The notes: generated by a model from the sequence alone, not told the origin. Shown: positions 24,127-33,754, numbered from the stretch's first letter. The stretch: DNA of 64,000 nt from Phytopythium helicoides (GCA_024867545.1 JANFNE010000037.1:496001-560000); one strand, 5' to 3'. Program-made: numbers and translations.

Positions 24127-24657
24127 CTCTTCATTGGGTTGTGAACATCTCGATAGAACGTAATACTAGCAACGAGTTCAAACACCTCCATACGCGACCG
24201 AGTGGCATCGCAGACGGCGCCTTGCGAGCAATCTTCCGGTCCTCTGTTCGCTCTCAGTCGTGCTCTTGACTGCCGGCGATACCCCTCCTACAAATCTACT
24301 CGTTGGACGTCGAGCTGCCGCCTTCATTGGTGTTTGGTGAAGTTGACAGGGCTCATGTGGCGAAGGGCGTGATGTATTTTTGCTGCTGAGTTACAAGATT
24401 ACACCACGGCCATGCTAACAGTCGCACATGATGTTTTGGCTTTGACCCAACCAACAAACCACTCTGAAATCTACCTCAATCTCACTAGATCCAAGTCTCG
24501 CTGGCTTCAAACGTATCATTTGCTGGAACTGCACCTACTCATATCGTATTACCTCTTCGACCATGTTGAAGCGCAATGGCACAGCTCCAAGCTGCTCATT
24601 CTCGAATCCTCCGCAAACCCCACAAGCCCTACAACCTCCAAAGTCTACAACCCCCAA
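24127..24657. promoter_or_regulatory. Duplicated AKR promoter segment, copy A
   Basis: 530 bases upstream of AKR3. Positions about 24283-24440 match 25825-25975 upstream of AKR4 (shared blocks such as TTGGACGTCGAGCTGCCGCC and GATTACACCAC), so promoter and gene were duplicated together. The last ~90 bases match the stretch just before the AKR5 ATG. An in-frame ATG exists at 24412, but the lack of conserved protein makes it a leader, not coding. Confidence 0.55.
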
Positions 24658-25492
24658 ATGACCGTGACGGTGCCCACCAAGACGCTGCCCAGTGGCGCAG
24701 CTATCCCCGTGCTCGGCCTCGGTGTGTACCTGTCTCGCCCTGGAGAAGAGACCTACGACGCGGTGGCATCGGCGCTTAAGCTTGGCTACCGCCACATCGA
24801 CACGGCTCAGTTTTTCGAGAATGAGATAGACGTTGGGCGTGCCATACGTGACTCGGGCATCCCACGTGAGCAGATCTTCGTCACCAGCAAGCTCTTCCCG
24901 ACCAACTGGGGCTACAACAAGGCCATCGAGGCCACGCGGGCCAGCAACGAGCGCCTCGGACTCAAATACATTGACCTATTCGTGCTGCATGCACCTGGTG
25001 ACTCGGCCACGCGTGCTGAGACCTTGGCGTGCACTCGAGGACCTGCGGGGCGAGGGTGTCTTGAAAGATATTGGCGTCTCCAGCTTCAGCAAGGCGCACT
25101 ACGAGAAGCTGCTTGAGACTGCGCGTATCAAGCCCGCCGTCAACCAGGTCGAGCTGCACCCGTGGCTCACGCGCACAGAGCTCGTCAAGTTCTTTGAGAG
25201 CGAGGGCGTGATCCTCCAAGCGTACTCGCCATTGGCCAAGTCCGTCAAGCTCTCCGACCTCACGGTGACACAGATCGCCGAGGATCTCAAGGTGACGACA
25301 GCGCAAGTGCTGGTGGCCTACAGCCTGGCGAAGGGATTCGTCACCTTCCCCAAATCGGTAACCCCATCTCATCAGCAGGAGAACCTGGAGGCCGCCGAGA
25401 TCAAGTTGAGTGCTGAGCAGGTCGCCAAGCTCGACGCACTCGACCAGTACTTCACTACTGGGTGGGACCCGATCAAAAAGGATGCCGTCTAA
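24658..25492 (+). CDS. Aldo-keto reductase 3 (AKR3), frameshifted and with catalytic Tyr replaced by Phe
   Basis: A close relative of AKR5 (nearly the same protein, same 5' and 3' flanks). Start is the ATG at 24658 (MTVTVPTKTLPSG). One extra T at about 25023-25025 breaks the frame inside the motif that reads RAETWRALEDL in AKR5; after the shift the protein continues to WDPIKKDAV, about 277 residues in all. The catalytic site block reads DTAQFFENEIDVG: the Tyr that acts as the proton donor in AKRs is Phe here (TTC where AKR5 has TAC). Lys (FVTSKLF) and His (FVLHAPG) are kept. Either an inactive or re-purposed copy, or a base-call error; the nearby frameshift favours relaxed selection or low sequence quality. 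Confidence 0.8.
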
Positions 25493-26026
25493 GCTCCACG
25501 ATTTCGTGGGGAGCTACATCACGAGCACAGTTATGTCTCCATCGCGAAGCATTGCATGAACACGTTCGATTTCGTGAGAATGTGATGATTCTCGTCTTCA
25601 TGAATTTGTGTTGTGTGCAAGACTGTCAATCTTGGACTGATAACCCTCTCGAAGAGGGCCTCTTCATCGCCCACAGTGTCTACGTTACAAAAGTGCTCGT
25701 ATGTTGAGAAAGCAAACGAGTTGTTTTACATGGTTGTATGAGTTTTAGTTTACGGCTACGAGGACTGGTTTGAAGGGGCTGATGGTGAATCTCAGTCGTG
25801 CTCTGGGCCACTTTGAATTGATGTGACTCCTACAAATCAACTTGTTGGACGTCGAGCTGCCGCCTTCATCAGTGTCCGATGAAGTTGGCGAGTGCTCATG
25901 TTTTGATGGGCGTGAAGTATTACAGCACACGATTACACCACAGCAATGTTTACGGTCGCGCATGCTGTAGAGCTACGCTGCAGATCACTCTGGAATCTCC
26001 CCGAAGCTCACCAGTTCCAAGGCTCG
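25493..26026. other. AKR3 3' flank plus duplicated AKR promoter segment, copy B
   Basis: The first ~230 bases match the 3' flank of AKR5 (28049-28270), including a potential hairpin right after the stop (AGCTCCAC...GTGGGGAGCT, 25492-25515). Positions about 25825-25975 match the AKR3 promoter. An in-frame ATG at 25946 could extend AKR4 by 27 residues but the extension is not conserved. No separate gene. Confidence 0.55.
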
Positions 26027-26848
26027 ATGGCTCCGCCCGCGGTGCCACTCAAGACGCTGCCGAGCGGTGCGCAGATCCCGGCGCTCGGCCTTGGCTCGTA
26101 CCTCGCGGATTACTCTGCAGTGCTCTCGGCGCTCAAGCTCGGCTACCGTCACATTGACACGGCAGAGCTGTACGACAACGAGGCGGATGTCGGGCGAGCC
26201 GTTCGCGACTCGGGCATCCCTCGCGAGCAGGTGTTCGTCACCAGCAAGATCTTCCCCACCGACTGGGGCTACAACCGCGCTGTTGCCGCCGTTCGAGCGA
26301 GCAATGAGCGCATTGGGCTCGGCTACATCGACCTGTACCTGCTGCACGCCCCTGGCAAGTCGGCGACAAGGGCCGACACCTGGCGCGCGCTCGAAGATAT
26401 GCAGGCCGAGGGGATCGTGAAGGATATCGGCGTAAGCAACTTCAGCGAGGCGCACTACAAGAAGCTGCTCGAGACGGCGCGCGTGCGGCCGTGTGTGAAC
26501 CAGGTGGAGCTGCACCCGTGGCTCACGAGGACGGAGGTGGTCAAGTTCTTCGAGAGCGAGGGCGTGTTCCTGCAGGCGTACTCTCCACTGGCCAAGGCCG
26601 AGCGAATGAAGGATCCGACCGTCAAGCGGATCGCCAAGGAGCTCAACGCATCGGTGGGGCAAGTGCTGGTCGCCTACAGCCTCGCCAAGGGCTTCATCAC
26701 GCTGCCCAAGTCCTCCAACCCTCGACGCCAGCGAGACAACCTCGAGGCCGTCAACCTCCACCTCTCGGACGCCCACGTGGCTGCTCTCGACGCCCTGGAC
26801 GAGTACTTCGTCACGGACTGGGACCCCATCCGCAACGAGCGAGTGTAG
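26027..26848 (+). CDS. Aldo-keto reductase 4 (AKR4), intact
   Basis: 273 residues, one exon, no frameshift; start is the ATG at 26027 (MAPPAVPLKTLPSG), the position shared by the paralogs. The catalytic tetrad is complete: Asp and Tyr in DTAELYDNEADVG, Lys in FVTSKIF, His in LYLLHAPG. The NADPH-binding end is AYSLAKGFITLPKS followed by NPRRQRDNLEAV. Predicted cytosolic reductase of aldehydes or ketones. Its GC-rich third positions differ from the more AT-rich flanks, as in the other AKRs here. Confidence 0.9.
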   Translation: MAPPAVPLKTLPSGAQIPALGLGSYLADYSAVLSALKLGYRHIDTAELYDNEADVGRAVRDSGIPREQVFVTSKIFPTDWGYNRAVAAVRASNERIGLGYIDLYLLHAPGKSATRADTWRALEDMQAEGIVKDIGVSNFSEAHYKKLLETARVRPCVNQVELHPWLTRTEVVKFFESEGVFLQAYSPLAKAERMKDPTVKRIAKELNASVGQVLVAYSLAKGFITLPKSSNPRRQRDNLEAVNLHLSDAHVAALDALDEYFVTDWDPIRNERV

Positions 26849-27214
26849 CCATGTCATCACCCTCGGAGCGCTCGTGGCCCCACGTTGCCGTGCGCTTCAA
26901 CTTGCGTCATTTTTTACCGCCTACCATTGGCTGAAATCGTGCGTTTTCTCTATTCTCCTCTTTGATTGGCTGATGATAAACCCTCCTACCAATCAGCGCA
27001 GATTATTCGACAGCCAATGATTATGCAAGGTGTCTCTAAATCCAACCAATCAGCGCGCAGATTACATCAAACGAGGTGTTTAGTGGTGGGTACGTATGTA
27101 GCTCTTCGACCGTTGGAAGCCAAGTTCAAGCGCAATGACACAGCTCCAAGCGGCTCATTCTCGAATCCTCCGCGAGCCCCACAAGCCCCCAAGCCCCAAG
27201 TCTACAAGCCCAAA
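26849..27214. promoter_or_regulatory. AKR5 promoter region with a cluster of CCAAT boxes
   Basis: At least five CCAAT/ATTGG elements lie within about 125 bases (26926-27050). Two are in a near-exact direct repeat, ACCAATCAGCGCAGATTA at 26988-27005 and ACCAATCAGCGCGCAGATTA at 27045-27064. The last ~100 bases before the ATG match those before AKR3. CCAAT boxes are the known target of NF-Y; its role here is inference. Confidence 0.5.
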
Positions 27215-28048
27215 ATGCCCGTGACGGTGCCCACCAAGACGCTGCCAAGCGGCGCTGTCATCCCCGCGCTCGGTCTCGGCGTGTACCAGTCGGAGCCCGG
27301 AGCGGAGACCTACGACGCGGTGGCGTCGGCGCTCAAGCTCGGCTACCGCCACATCGACACGGCGCAGTTTTACCAGAACGAGGCGGATGTTGGACGTGCC
27401 GTGCGCGACTCGGGCATCCCACGTGAGCAGATCTTCGTCACCAGCAAGCTCTTCTACACGGCCTGGGGCTATGACAAGGCCATCGAGGCCACGCGCGCCA
27501 GCAACGAGCTCCTCGGACTCGGATACATTGACCTGTTCCTGCTGCACGCACCATTTGACGCCGCCACACGTGCGGAGACTTGGCGTGCGCTCGAGGACCT
27601 GCAGACGGAGGGAATTGTGAAGGACATCGGTATCTCCAACTTTAGCGAGGCACACTACAAGAAGCTCGCAGAGACCTTCCGCGTCAAGCCCGCTGTTAAC
27701 CAGGTTGAGTTGCACCCGTGGCTCACGCGCACAGAGCTCGTCAAGTTCTTCGAGAGTGAGGGAGTGATCCTCCAAGCGTACTCGCCACTCGCCAAGGCCG
27801 TCAAGCTTTCGGACCCGACGGTGACGCAGATCGCCGAGGATCTCAAGGTGACGACGGCGCAAGTGCTGGTAGCTTACAGCCTGGCGAAGGGATTTATTAC
27901 TTTGCCCAAGTCGGTAACCCCATCTCGTCAGCAGGCGAACCTGGAGGCCGCCGAGATCAAGTTGAGTGCTGAGCAGGTCGCCAAGCTCGACGCGCTTGAC
28001 GAGTACCTCACCACCGGCTGGGACCCGATCAAGGAGCACGCCGTCTAA
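27215..28048 (+). CDS. Aldo-keto reductase 5 (AKR5), intact
   Basis: 277 residues, one exon; ATG at 27215 (MPVTVPTKTLPSG) chosen by alignment with AKR3, although the frame is open further upstream. Complete tetrad: DTAQFYQNEADVG, FVTSKLF, LFLLHAPF. It differs from AKR3 by scattered substitutions, keeps the frame in the RAETWRALEDL segment and has the active-site Tyr, so it is the probable functional partner of that pair. The C-terminus is WDPIKEHAV. A NADPH-dependent carbonyl reductase; substrate unknown. Confidence 0.9.
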   Translation: MPVTVPTKTLPSGAVIPALGLGVYQSEPGAETYDAVASALKLGYRHIDTAQFYQNEADVGRAVRDSGIPREQIFVTSKLFYTAWGYDKAIEATRASNELLGLGYIDLFLLHAPFDAATRAETWRALEDLQTEGIVKDIGISNFSEAHYKKLAETFRVKPAVNQVELHPWLTRTELVKFFESEGVILQAYSPLAKAVKLSDPTVTQIAEDLKVTTAQVLVAYSLAKGFITLPKSVTPSRQQANLEAAEIKLSAEQVAKLDALDEYLTTGWDPIKEHAV

Positions 28049-28538
28049 GCTCCACAGTTTCGTGGGGAGCTACATCACGAGCATAGTTATGTCTCCATAG
28101 CAAAACTTTGCATGAACAAGTTCGATTTCGTGAGAATGTAGTGATCCTCATTTTTTTTTTGTATTTGTGTTGTCTGCAAGGTTGACAGGCTTGGACTGAT
28201 AACCCTGTTCATCGCCCACAGTGTTTACGTTGCAAAAGTGCTCATTTGTTGAGAAAGCAAACGACTCGTTTCATATGATTGTATGAGCTGTAGTTCACGG
28301 ATACGAGGACTTGTTTGAAGCAGTTAGTGATGACAATGAACATGTCAATGCATCTGAACGCGCAGAATGTTGTGAAAGTCCTAGTCAGCCACTTAGTCGC
28401 AGCGGTTGACGCTTGGACATATATTGTGTGCTGCAGCGCAGCTATTAGATGATATCTTGGTAATTCATCAAGCTGCACGAGTGCTCAGTTGGTGCTACAT
28501 GATTGAACCACCACTGCACATCCAGATTGCAAGTATTA
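28049..28538. other. AKR5 3' flank and convergent intergenic region
   Basis: Begins with the same post-stop hairpin as AKR3 (AGCTCCAC...GTGGGGAGCT) and about 200 bases of shared 3' sequence, then a T10 run near 28150. No gene is seen; the LRR gene ends at 28539 on the other strand. Confidence 0.5.
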
Positions 28539-30668
28539 TTATGAAAGCAAACCTAGTGATGAATCATCAATAGTTAGAGGGTAGTTGGAGAACGCGAAGT
28601 TTGGCAAGCATGTCAAAACGTTTTGGATCTCATTTGAAAACTCTTGTGGATCCATAAGTATCGAGTCAGATTCGTCAGACACATTCTTCGGGAAGAAGCT
28701 CGATTCGTTCCCGTTCAAAACCTGGGTCAACTCAGTGCAATACGGCGTTCCTCCAGCCATTATGGCCCATAACGATGACCGACGTACAAGCGGATTGATC
28801 CATGCCCAAAATCGAGAGACCAATGTATTGCCGATGAAGACGAATGCCAAGTTGTTTGATAACTTGTGGACATTCTCGGGAAGCTCTGACAGAGAAGTAT
28901 TTCCCAAGTTCAAATCTCTCAACCCCTCCAATTCAAACAATGCCGCAGGAACATGATGTACAGGATTACCGAACAACGATAAGCTACTTGGCTTGAGCTC
29001 AACCAAGGCGCTGCTCACCTTGGTGAGGTCACTGAGTTCGATCGCGACTTGTATCCCTGTGGGCCAGCTCTTGTGAAGGTGTTTGGGTAGATGACGCAGA
29101 TTCGACACGCAGATCATAATTGATTTTAAGGTCTGAGGCACATCAGTTGAGAGTAGTCCTTCGGGTAGTGTTGCGTTCGCAAACATAACGCGGACAAGAT
29201 AGATGTCTGAAATGTAAGGATGCGTGGTACCAGATATTGCAGCATCGGTGTCCCATTGTGCAATGGAAGAGTTGTACATATCTAGAGATACCAGTTTGGT
29301 AAAGCTTTGTAGCGATGGTGGTAGTTCGAGAGAAGAGCAATGCCGAATCGATAGAATTTCTGTCATCGATCGCTGTAATTTTTGCCATCTGACGTCTACC
29401 TCCTCCATCAACCCTCTGATACCCAGGTTGTGACAGTCCAGCTTTACAGAATAACAAGACGCCAAATGTACTCCCCAGGGACGAACTTGCAGCAAACATT
29501 GAGACTCCTGAGGAATCGAGCGTGAATAAAGATGAAGCACGAGCAAAACCAAACCCCAAGCGAAGAAGATGGCAGTCACGAGATTTGACATCCTTCTCCT
29601 TGAATGAGGGGGTCTGACAGATGTTGACCCCAAGTTGAGAGTGTCAGACGGAAGAGGTACAATCATTTTACTGTGTGCACGAGGACCGAATAATTTTGAC
29701 TTCGTGATAACCCTCAAACGTATCATCGAAGTGTGCCTGTTACTTATTCGAAGTGAGTTGGGGTGAATGAGATATTTCATGTCTTGCAAAGTGGAGAACA
29801 ATCCAATCCCGAAGAGAGTACGAGAGATCAAATCCCCAATGGATGATACAAATACGACTTCCAACTCGAGGGCTGCCTGCTTAATTCGCAATTCGTCGCT
29901 GAATATTTTGTCCCAGAATCCTCCAGTGGACCAGTCGAGGTTCAGTAGGTAAGGAGTTACGATGATGAGCGAGAGACCCACTGCTGACACGAAGTCAAGG
30001 ATGCCGTCGAAAATCAGGCTGAAGAAGTGTTCTTGTGAGGCGTTATCTACCAGCTTTACGCGAATCCAGGCAGTAACCCAACAATTGACGACGATCATGC
30101 CAGTATACATATCATTGAGTGTCGTGGAGGACAGCTGCTTGCTCATTCGGTAAGCCTGCACAGTCTGTAGAGACAGCTCCACAAACTCTCGAGCAATAAG
30201 CTTGACTCCGTACCATTTCCCGTTGACCCCAAGGAGTCCATTCTTGCCAAATATTTGCGAACTGCGTGTTTTAACTTTCGATAGACGAGATACGATGTAG
30301 CACGAGTGCAATCTGGACTTGATTTCTCTCCATGAGGATCTTTGGGGTGGTGCCGAGTTGAAGCACTGTAGTTGAGGTGCGAGCGCTTGTTTGATGGTGG
30401 TCAGAAGGCATATTGCATGCGGGACAGCACAAGCAAAGTGAATGGCAGCGACGATGGGGTAGCTTTCTTTACCAATCCCGATGCTGCGCGCGCTAAGGAA
30501 CATACCGACGTAGAGGTCACGAAGTTTCCAGTACAAGACCGCAACGCAGGTATAGAAAATGGCAGCGCCTAGATGGGTTAGACAAATCCCAAGCCAGCAC
30601 GCAGCAACTGCCATTGGGCTAAGTTCGAGTCGATCATTGTGTTTGCCTGAGATCGCTACGTTGGACAT
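28539..30668 (-). CDS. Multi-span membrane protein with leucine-rich repeats, copy 1
   Basis: 709 residues, one exon, ATG at 30668. Roughly six membrane spans in the first 400 residues (for example WLGICLTHLGAAIFYTCVAV, IIVTPYLL and VTAIFFAWGLVLLVLHLY) are followed by a C-terminal region with leucine-rich repeats: ELPPSLQSFTKLVSLDM, PEGLL, LKSIMICVSNLRHLPKHL, LEGLRDLNLGNTSLSELP. LRRs bind proteins; the membrane topology would place them on one face, perhaps outside. Not a receptor kinase: no kinase domain follows. The C-terminal ~25 residues (TCLPNFAFSNYP...) and the N-terminal 18 differ from copy 2, while the core is apparently identical. Confidence 0.8.
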   Translation of the reverse strand: MSNVAISGKHNDRLELSPMAVAACWLGICLTHLGAAIFYTCVAVLYWKLRDLYVGMFLSARSIGIGKESYPIVAAIHFACAVPHAICLLTTIKQALAPQLQCFNSAPPQRSSWREIKSRLHSCYIVSRLSKVKTRSSQIFGKNGLLGVNGKWYGVKLIAREFVELSLQTVQAYRMSKQLSSTTLNDMYTGMIVVNCWVTAWIRVKLVDNASQEHFFSLIFDGILDFVSAVGLSLIIVTPYLLNLDWSTGGFWDKIFSDELRIKQAALELEVVFVSSIGDLISRTLFGIGLFSTLQDMKYLIHPNSLRISNRHTSMIRLRVITKSKLFGPRAHSKMIVPLPSDTLNLGSTSVRPPHSRRRMSNLVTAIFFAWGLVLLVLHLYSRSIPQESQCLLQVRPWGVHLASCYSVKLDCHNLGIRGLMEEVDVRWQKLQRSMTEILSIRHCSSLELPPSLQSFTKLVSLDMYNSSIAQWDTDAAISGTTHPYISDIYLVRVMFANATLPEGLLSTDVPQTLKSIMICVSNLRHLPKHLHKSWPTGIQVAIELSDLTKVSSALVELKPSSLSLFGNPVHHVPAALFELEGLRDLNLGNTSLSELPENVHKLSNNLAFVFIGNTLVSRFWAWINPLVRRSSLWAIMAGGTPYCTELTQVLNGNESSFFPKNVSDESDSILMDPQEFSNEIQNVLTCLPNFAFSNYPLTIDDSSLGLLS
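28614..30462. repeat. Long direct repeat, unit 1 (LRR gene core)
   Basis: This ~1,849-base stretch recurs at +2721 (31335-33183) and looks identical in every line I compared; the encoded proteins are identical throughout. After a 60-base diverged patch (30463-30522) similarity resumes to about 30600. Confidence 0.8.
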
Positions 30669-31280
30669 GATCTAGATTATGTGCGGGCTTGACGATGAGT
30701 AGAAGAGATTGCGGCGAAGACCGTTGATTTCTTTCCTGGAAGCTGCTAAATCGAGTTGAGCGACGATACAATAATTGTTCGATCATCGGTTGGTTGTGAA
30801 GGAAATGTTACAGGCTATTCTCGGCTGAACAAGTCCCAAAGTGTCCACGCAAAGGAACACTTTTCTACAAAAACCGAAGTTACGAGAAATACGACTACAT
30901 AAGTTATTGGGAAGTCCATTTCTCACTACGTTTACGTGACTAAACTGTCAGTCAATTATCTGCGTGTTGTAGGGCAGGATTGTCCTTTTTACGATTGGTT
31001 TCCATTTACACCAAGTAACTTTGTGTTTCTGATAAAGCAGTAATTGCGAAAGTCCTAGCTGTGCAAGCACAAGCAACCTCCTATTCGTTTTAGTCTCAGC
31101 TATCGACCCTTGGATAAGAATTGCTGGTCATTGCCAAGAAACTAGTCGATGTCGTGGCAAGTCGGGATTGTGAGCCGAGATGCTCTATCAATGAACCGTA
31201 CAACGTGAAAAGCGTTCATATTTTGGTACTTCCTGTTGCATATTCAGGCCTCATGCGTTTCTACAAAGAAAATCCAGTGG
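30669..31280. other. Intergenic region between LRR copies
   Basis: About 610 AT-rich bases upstream of copy 1 and downstream of copy 2. No open frame with recognisable content; not part of the duplicated unit, so the two genes have different promoters and 3' ends. Confidence 0.5.
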
Positions 31281-33383
31281 CTAGTCGGGATATATGAGCA
31301 GGCAGTAGGGACTGGAAAACAATGACTCACACGACAAAACGTTTTGGATCTCATTTGAAAACTCTTGTGGATCCATAAGTATCGAGTCAGATTCGTCAGA
31401 CACATTCTTCGGGAAGAAGCTCGATTCGTTCCCGTTCAAAACCTGGGTCAACTCAGTGCAATACGGCGTTCCTCCAGCCATTATGGCCCATAACGATGAC
31501 CGACGTACAAGCGGATTGATCCATGCCCAAAATCGAGAGACCAATGTATTGCCGATGAAGACGAATGCCAAGTTGTTTGATAACTTGTGGACATTCTCGG
31601 GAAGCTCTGACAGAGAAGTATTTCCCAAGTTCAAATCTCTCAACCCCTCCAATTCAAACAATGCCGCAGGAACATGATGTACAGGATTACCGAACAACGA
31701 TAAGCTACTTGGCTTGAGCTCAACCAAGGCGCTGCTCACCTTGGTGAGGTCACTGAGTTCGATCGCGACTTGTATCCCTGTGGGCCAGCTCTTGTGAAGG
31801 TGTTTGGGTAGATGACGCAGATTCGACACGCAGATCATAATTGATTTTAAGGTCTGAGGCACATCAGTTGAGAGTAGTCCTTCGGGTAGTGTTGCGTTCG
31901 CAAACATAACGCGGACAAGATAGATGTCTGAAATGTAAGGATGCGTGGTACCAGATATTGCAGCATCGGTGTCCCATTGTGCAATGGAAGAGTTGTACAT
32001 ATCTAGAGATACCAGTTTGGTAAAGCTTTGTAGCGATGGTGGTAGTTCGAGAGAAGAGCAATGCCGAATCGATAGAATTTCTGTCATCGATCGCTGTAAT
32101 TTTTGCCATCTGACGTCTACCTCCTCCATCAACCCTCTGATACCCAGGTTGTGACAGTCCAGCTTTACAGAATAACAAGACGCCAAATGTACTCCCCAGG
32201 GACGAACTTGCAGCAAACATTGAGACTCCTGAGGAATCGAGCGTGAATAAAGATGAAGCACGAGCAAAACCAAACCCCAAGCGAAGAAGATGGCAGTCAC
32301 GAGATTTGACATCCTTCTCCTTGAATGAGGGGGTCTGACAGATGTTGACCCCAAGTTGAGAGTGTCAGACGGAAGAGGTACAATCATTTTACTGTGTGCA
32401 CGAGGACCGAATAATTTTGACTTCGTGATAACCCTCAAACGTATCATCGAAGTGTGCCTGTTACTTATTCGAAGTGAGTTGGGGTGAATGAGATATTTCA
32501 TGTCTTGCAAAGTGGAGAACAATCCAATCCCGAAGAGAGTACGAGAGATCAAATCCCCAATGGATGATACAAATACGACTTCCAACTCGAGGGCTGCCTG
32601 CTTAATTCGCAATTCGTCGCTGAATATTTTGTCCCAGAATCCTCCAGTGGACCAGTCGAGGTTCAGTAGGTAAGGAGTTACGATGATGAGCGAGAGACCC
32701 ACTGCTGACACGAAGTCAAGGATGCCGTCGAAAATCAGGCTGAAGAAGTGTTCTTGTGAGGCGTTATCTACCAGCTTTACGCGAATCCAGGCAGTAACCC
32801 AACAATTGACGACGATCATGCCAGTATACATATCATTGAGTGTCGTGGAGGACAGCTGCTTGCTCATTCGGTAAGCCTGCACAGTCTGTAGAGACAGCTC
32901 CACAAACTCTCGAGCAATAAGCTTGACTCCGTACCATTTCCCGTTGACCCCAAGGAGTCCATTCTTGCCAAATATTTGCGAACTGCGTGTTTTAACTTTC
33001 GATAGACGAGATACGATGTAGCACGAGTGCAATCTGGACTTGATTTCTCTCCATGAGGATCTTTGGGGTGGTGCCGAGTTGAAGCACTGTAGTTGAGGTG
33101 CGAGCGCTTGTTTGATGGTGGTCAGAAGGCATATTGCATGCGGGACAGCACAAGCAAAGTGAATGGCAGCGACGATGGGGTAGTTCTCCTTGCCTATTCC
33201 AACATCTTTAGAGTACAGAAAGAAGCCAACATTGATGTCGGTCAGTTTCCAGTACAAGACCGCAACGCAGGTATAGAAAATGGCAGCGCCTAGATGGGCT
33301 AGACAAATCCCAAGCCAGCACGCAGCGACAGCGCCTGAGCCAAGTTCGAGTCGGTCACTGTGTTGTTTCGCTTCTTCTAGCAT
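31281..33383 (-). CDS. Multi-span membrane protein with leucine-rich repeats, copy 2
   Basis: 700 residues, ATG at 33383. Same architecture as copy 1: N-terminal spans, further spans up to about residue 400, then LRRs. It differs at the N-terminus (MLEEAKQHSDRLELGSG), in the loop between spans 1 and 2 (TDINVGFFLYSKDVGIGKEN against RDLYVGMFLSARSIGIGKES in copy 1) and in the last ~20 residues (SCESLFSSPYCLLIYPD). The otherwise identical core points to a very recent duplication, gene conversion, or an assembly duplication. Function unknown. Confidence 0.8.
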   Translation of the reverse strand: MLEEAKQHSDRLELGSGAVAACWLGICLAHLGAAIFYTCVAVLYWKLTDINVGFFLYSKDVGIGKENYPIVAAIHFACAVPHAICLLTTIKQALAPQLQCFNSAPPQRSSWREIKSRLHSCYIVSRLSKVKTRSSQIFGKNGLLGVNGKWYGVKLIAREFVELSLQTVQAYRMSKQLSSTTLNDMYTGMIVVNCWVTAWIRVKLVDNASQEHFFSLIFDGILDFVSAVGLSLIIVTPYLLNLDWSTGGFWDKIFSDELRIKQAALELEVVFVSSIGDLISRTLFGIGLFSTLQDMKYLIHPNSLRISNRHTSMIRLRVITKSKLFGPRAHSKMIVPLPSDTLNLGSTSVRPPHSRRRMSNLVTAIFFAWGLVLLVLHLYSRSIPQESQCLLQVRPWGVHLASCYSVKLDCHNLGIRGLMEEVDVRWQKLQRSMTEILSIRHCSSLELPPSLQSFTKLVSLDMYNSSIAQWDTDAAISGTTHPYISDIYLVRVMFANATLPEGLLSTDVPQTLKSIMICVSNLRHLPKHLHKSWPTGIQVAIELSDLTKVSSALVELKPSSLSLFGNPVHHVPAALFELEGLRDLNLGNTSLSELPENVHKLSNNLAFVFIGNTLVSRFWAWINPLVRRSSLWAIMAGGTPYCTELTQVLNGNESSFFPKNVSDESDSILMDPQEFSNEIQNVLSCESLFSSPYCLLIYPD
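31335..33183. repeat. Long direct repeat, unit 2 (LRR gene core)
   Basis: Second copy of the 28614-30462 unit, same orientation, offset 2,721 bases. The diverged patch corresponds to 33184-33243. Confidence 0.8.
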
Positions 33384-33398
33384 GAGTTAGCAGCTCAA

Positions 33399-33754
33399 TT
33401 AGAACTTGATGCTGAAACAAGGATGCTTGCTCCCTCCTGCAAAGAAGAGGAAAGGCTTCTGGTTGTCAAAGAACGCAATAAACGTTGGACTCGTGACCAG
33501 GGCTTGTTTGGTCAGGTCGAAGTGATCGCTATTCCTGGCCGAGTTGGTCGCAGAATCCACCAGCTTCATGCGGAAACTGAAGGCGAGTGATGCGTTCTGT
33601 CTCGGATTTCCCAAGGCAACACGCTAAAGTTGGAATCAACCACATGCATGTGAACCAAGTCGGCTTTCATCCACCAGGAATTTCGCAGTCCACGCACAGA
33701 GCAAAATCCGTCGAGCCATGATGCGTTTCCGCAGGTAACCCTTTTGTACGCCAT
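33399..33754 (-). CDS. Possible small protein, unrecognised, with one frameshift
   Basis: Two overlapping frames on the minus strand (33754 to about 33630 and about 33625 to 33399) would make one ~118-residue protein if one base is missing near 33628. The first part has WWMKADLVHMHVVDSNF and the second NASLAFSFRMKLVDSA and TFIAFFDNQKPFLFFAGG. The texture (alternating hydrophobic, few rare residues) looks coding, but I recognise no family. The proposed ATG overlaps an E2F-like site, so the first part could be promoter instead. It ends 16 bases before LRR copy 2 starts. Confidence 0.35.

Noticed and set aside
24412..24657. 82-codon N-terminal extension of AKR3
   Set aside because: It matches AKR5 upstream DNA only as a leader with different reading content; AKRs start at the TLPSG block.
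25946..26026. 27-codon extension of AKR4 from an upstream ATG
   Set aside because: Not shared with paralogs, and it lies in the duplicated promoter segment.
25985..26860. Long antisense frames over the AKR genes (also 27155-28039)
   Set aside because: They are mirror frames caused by GC-rich third positions of the AKR codons.
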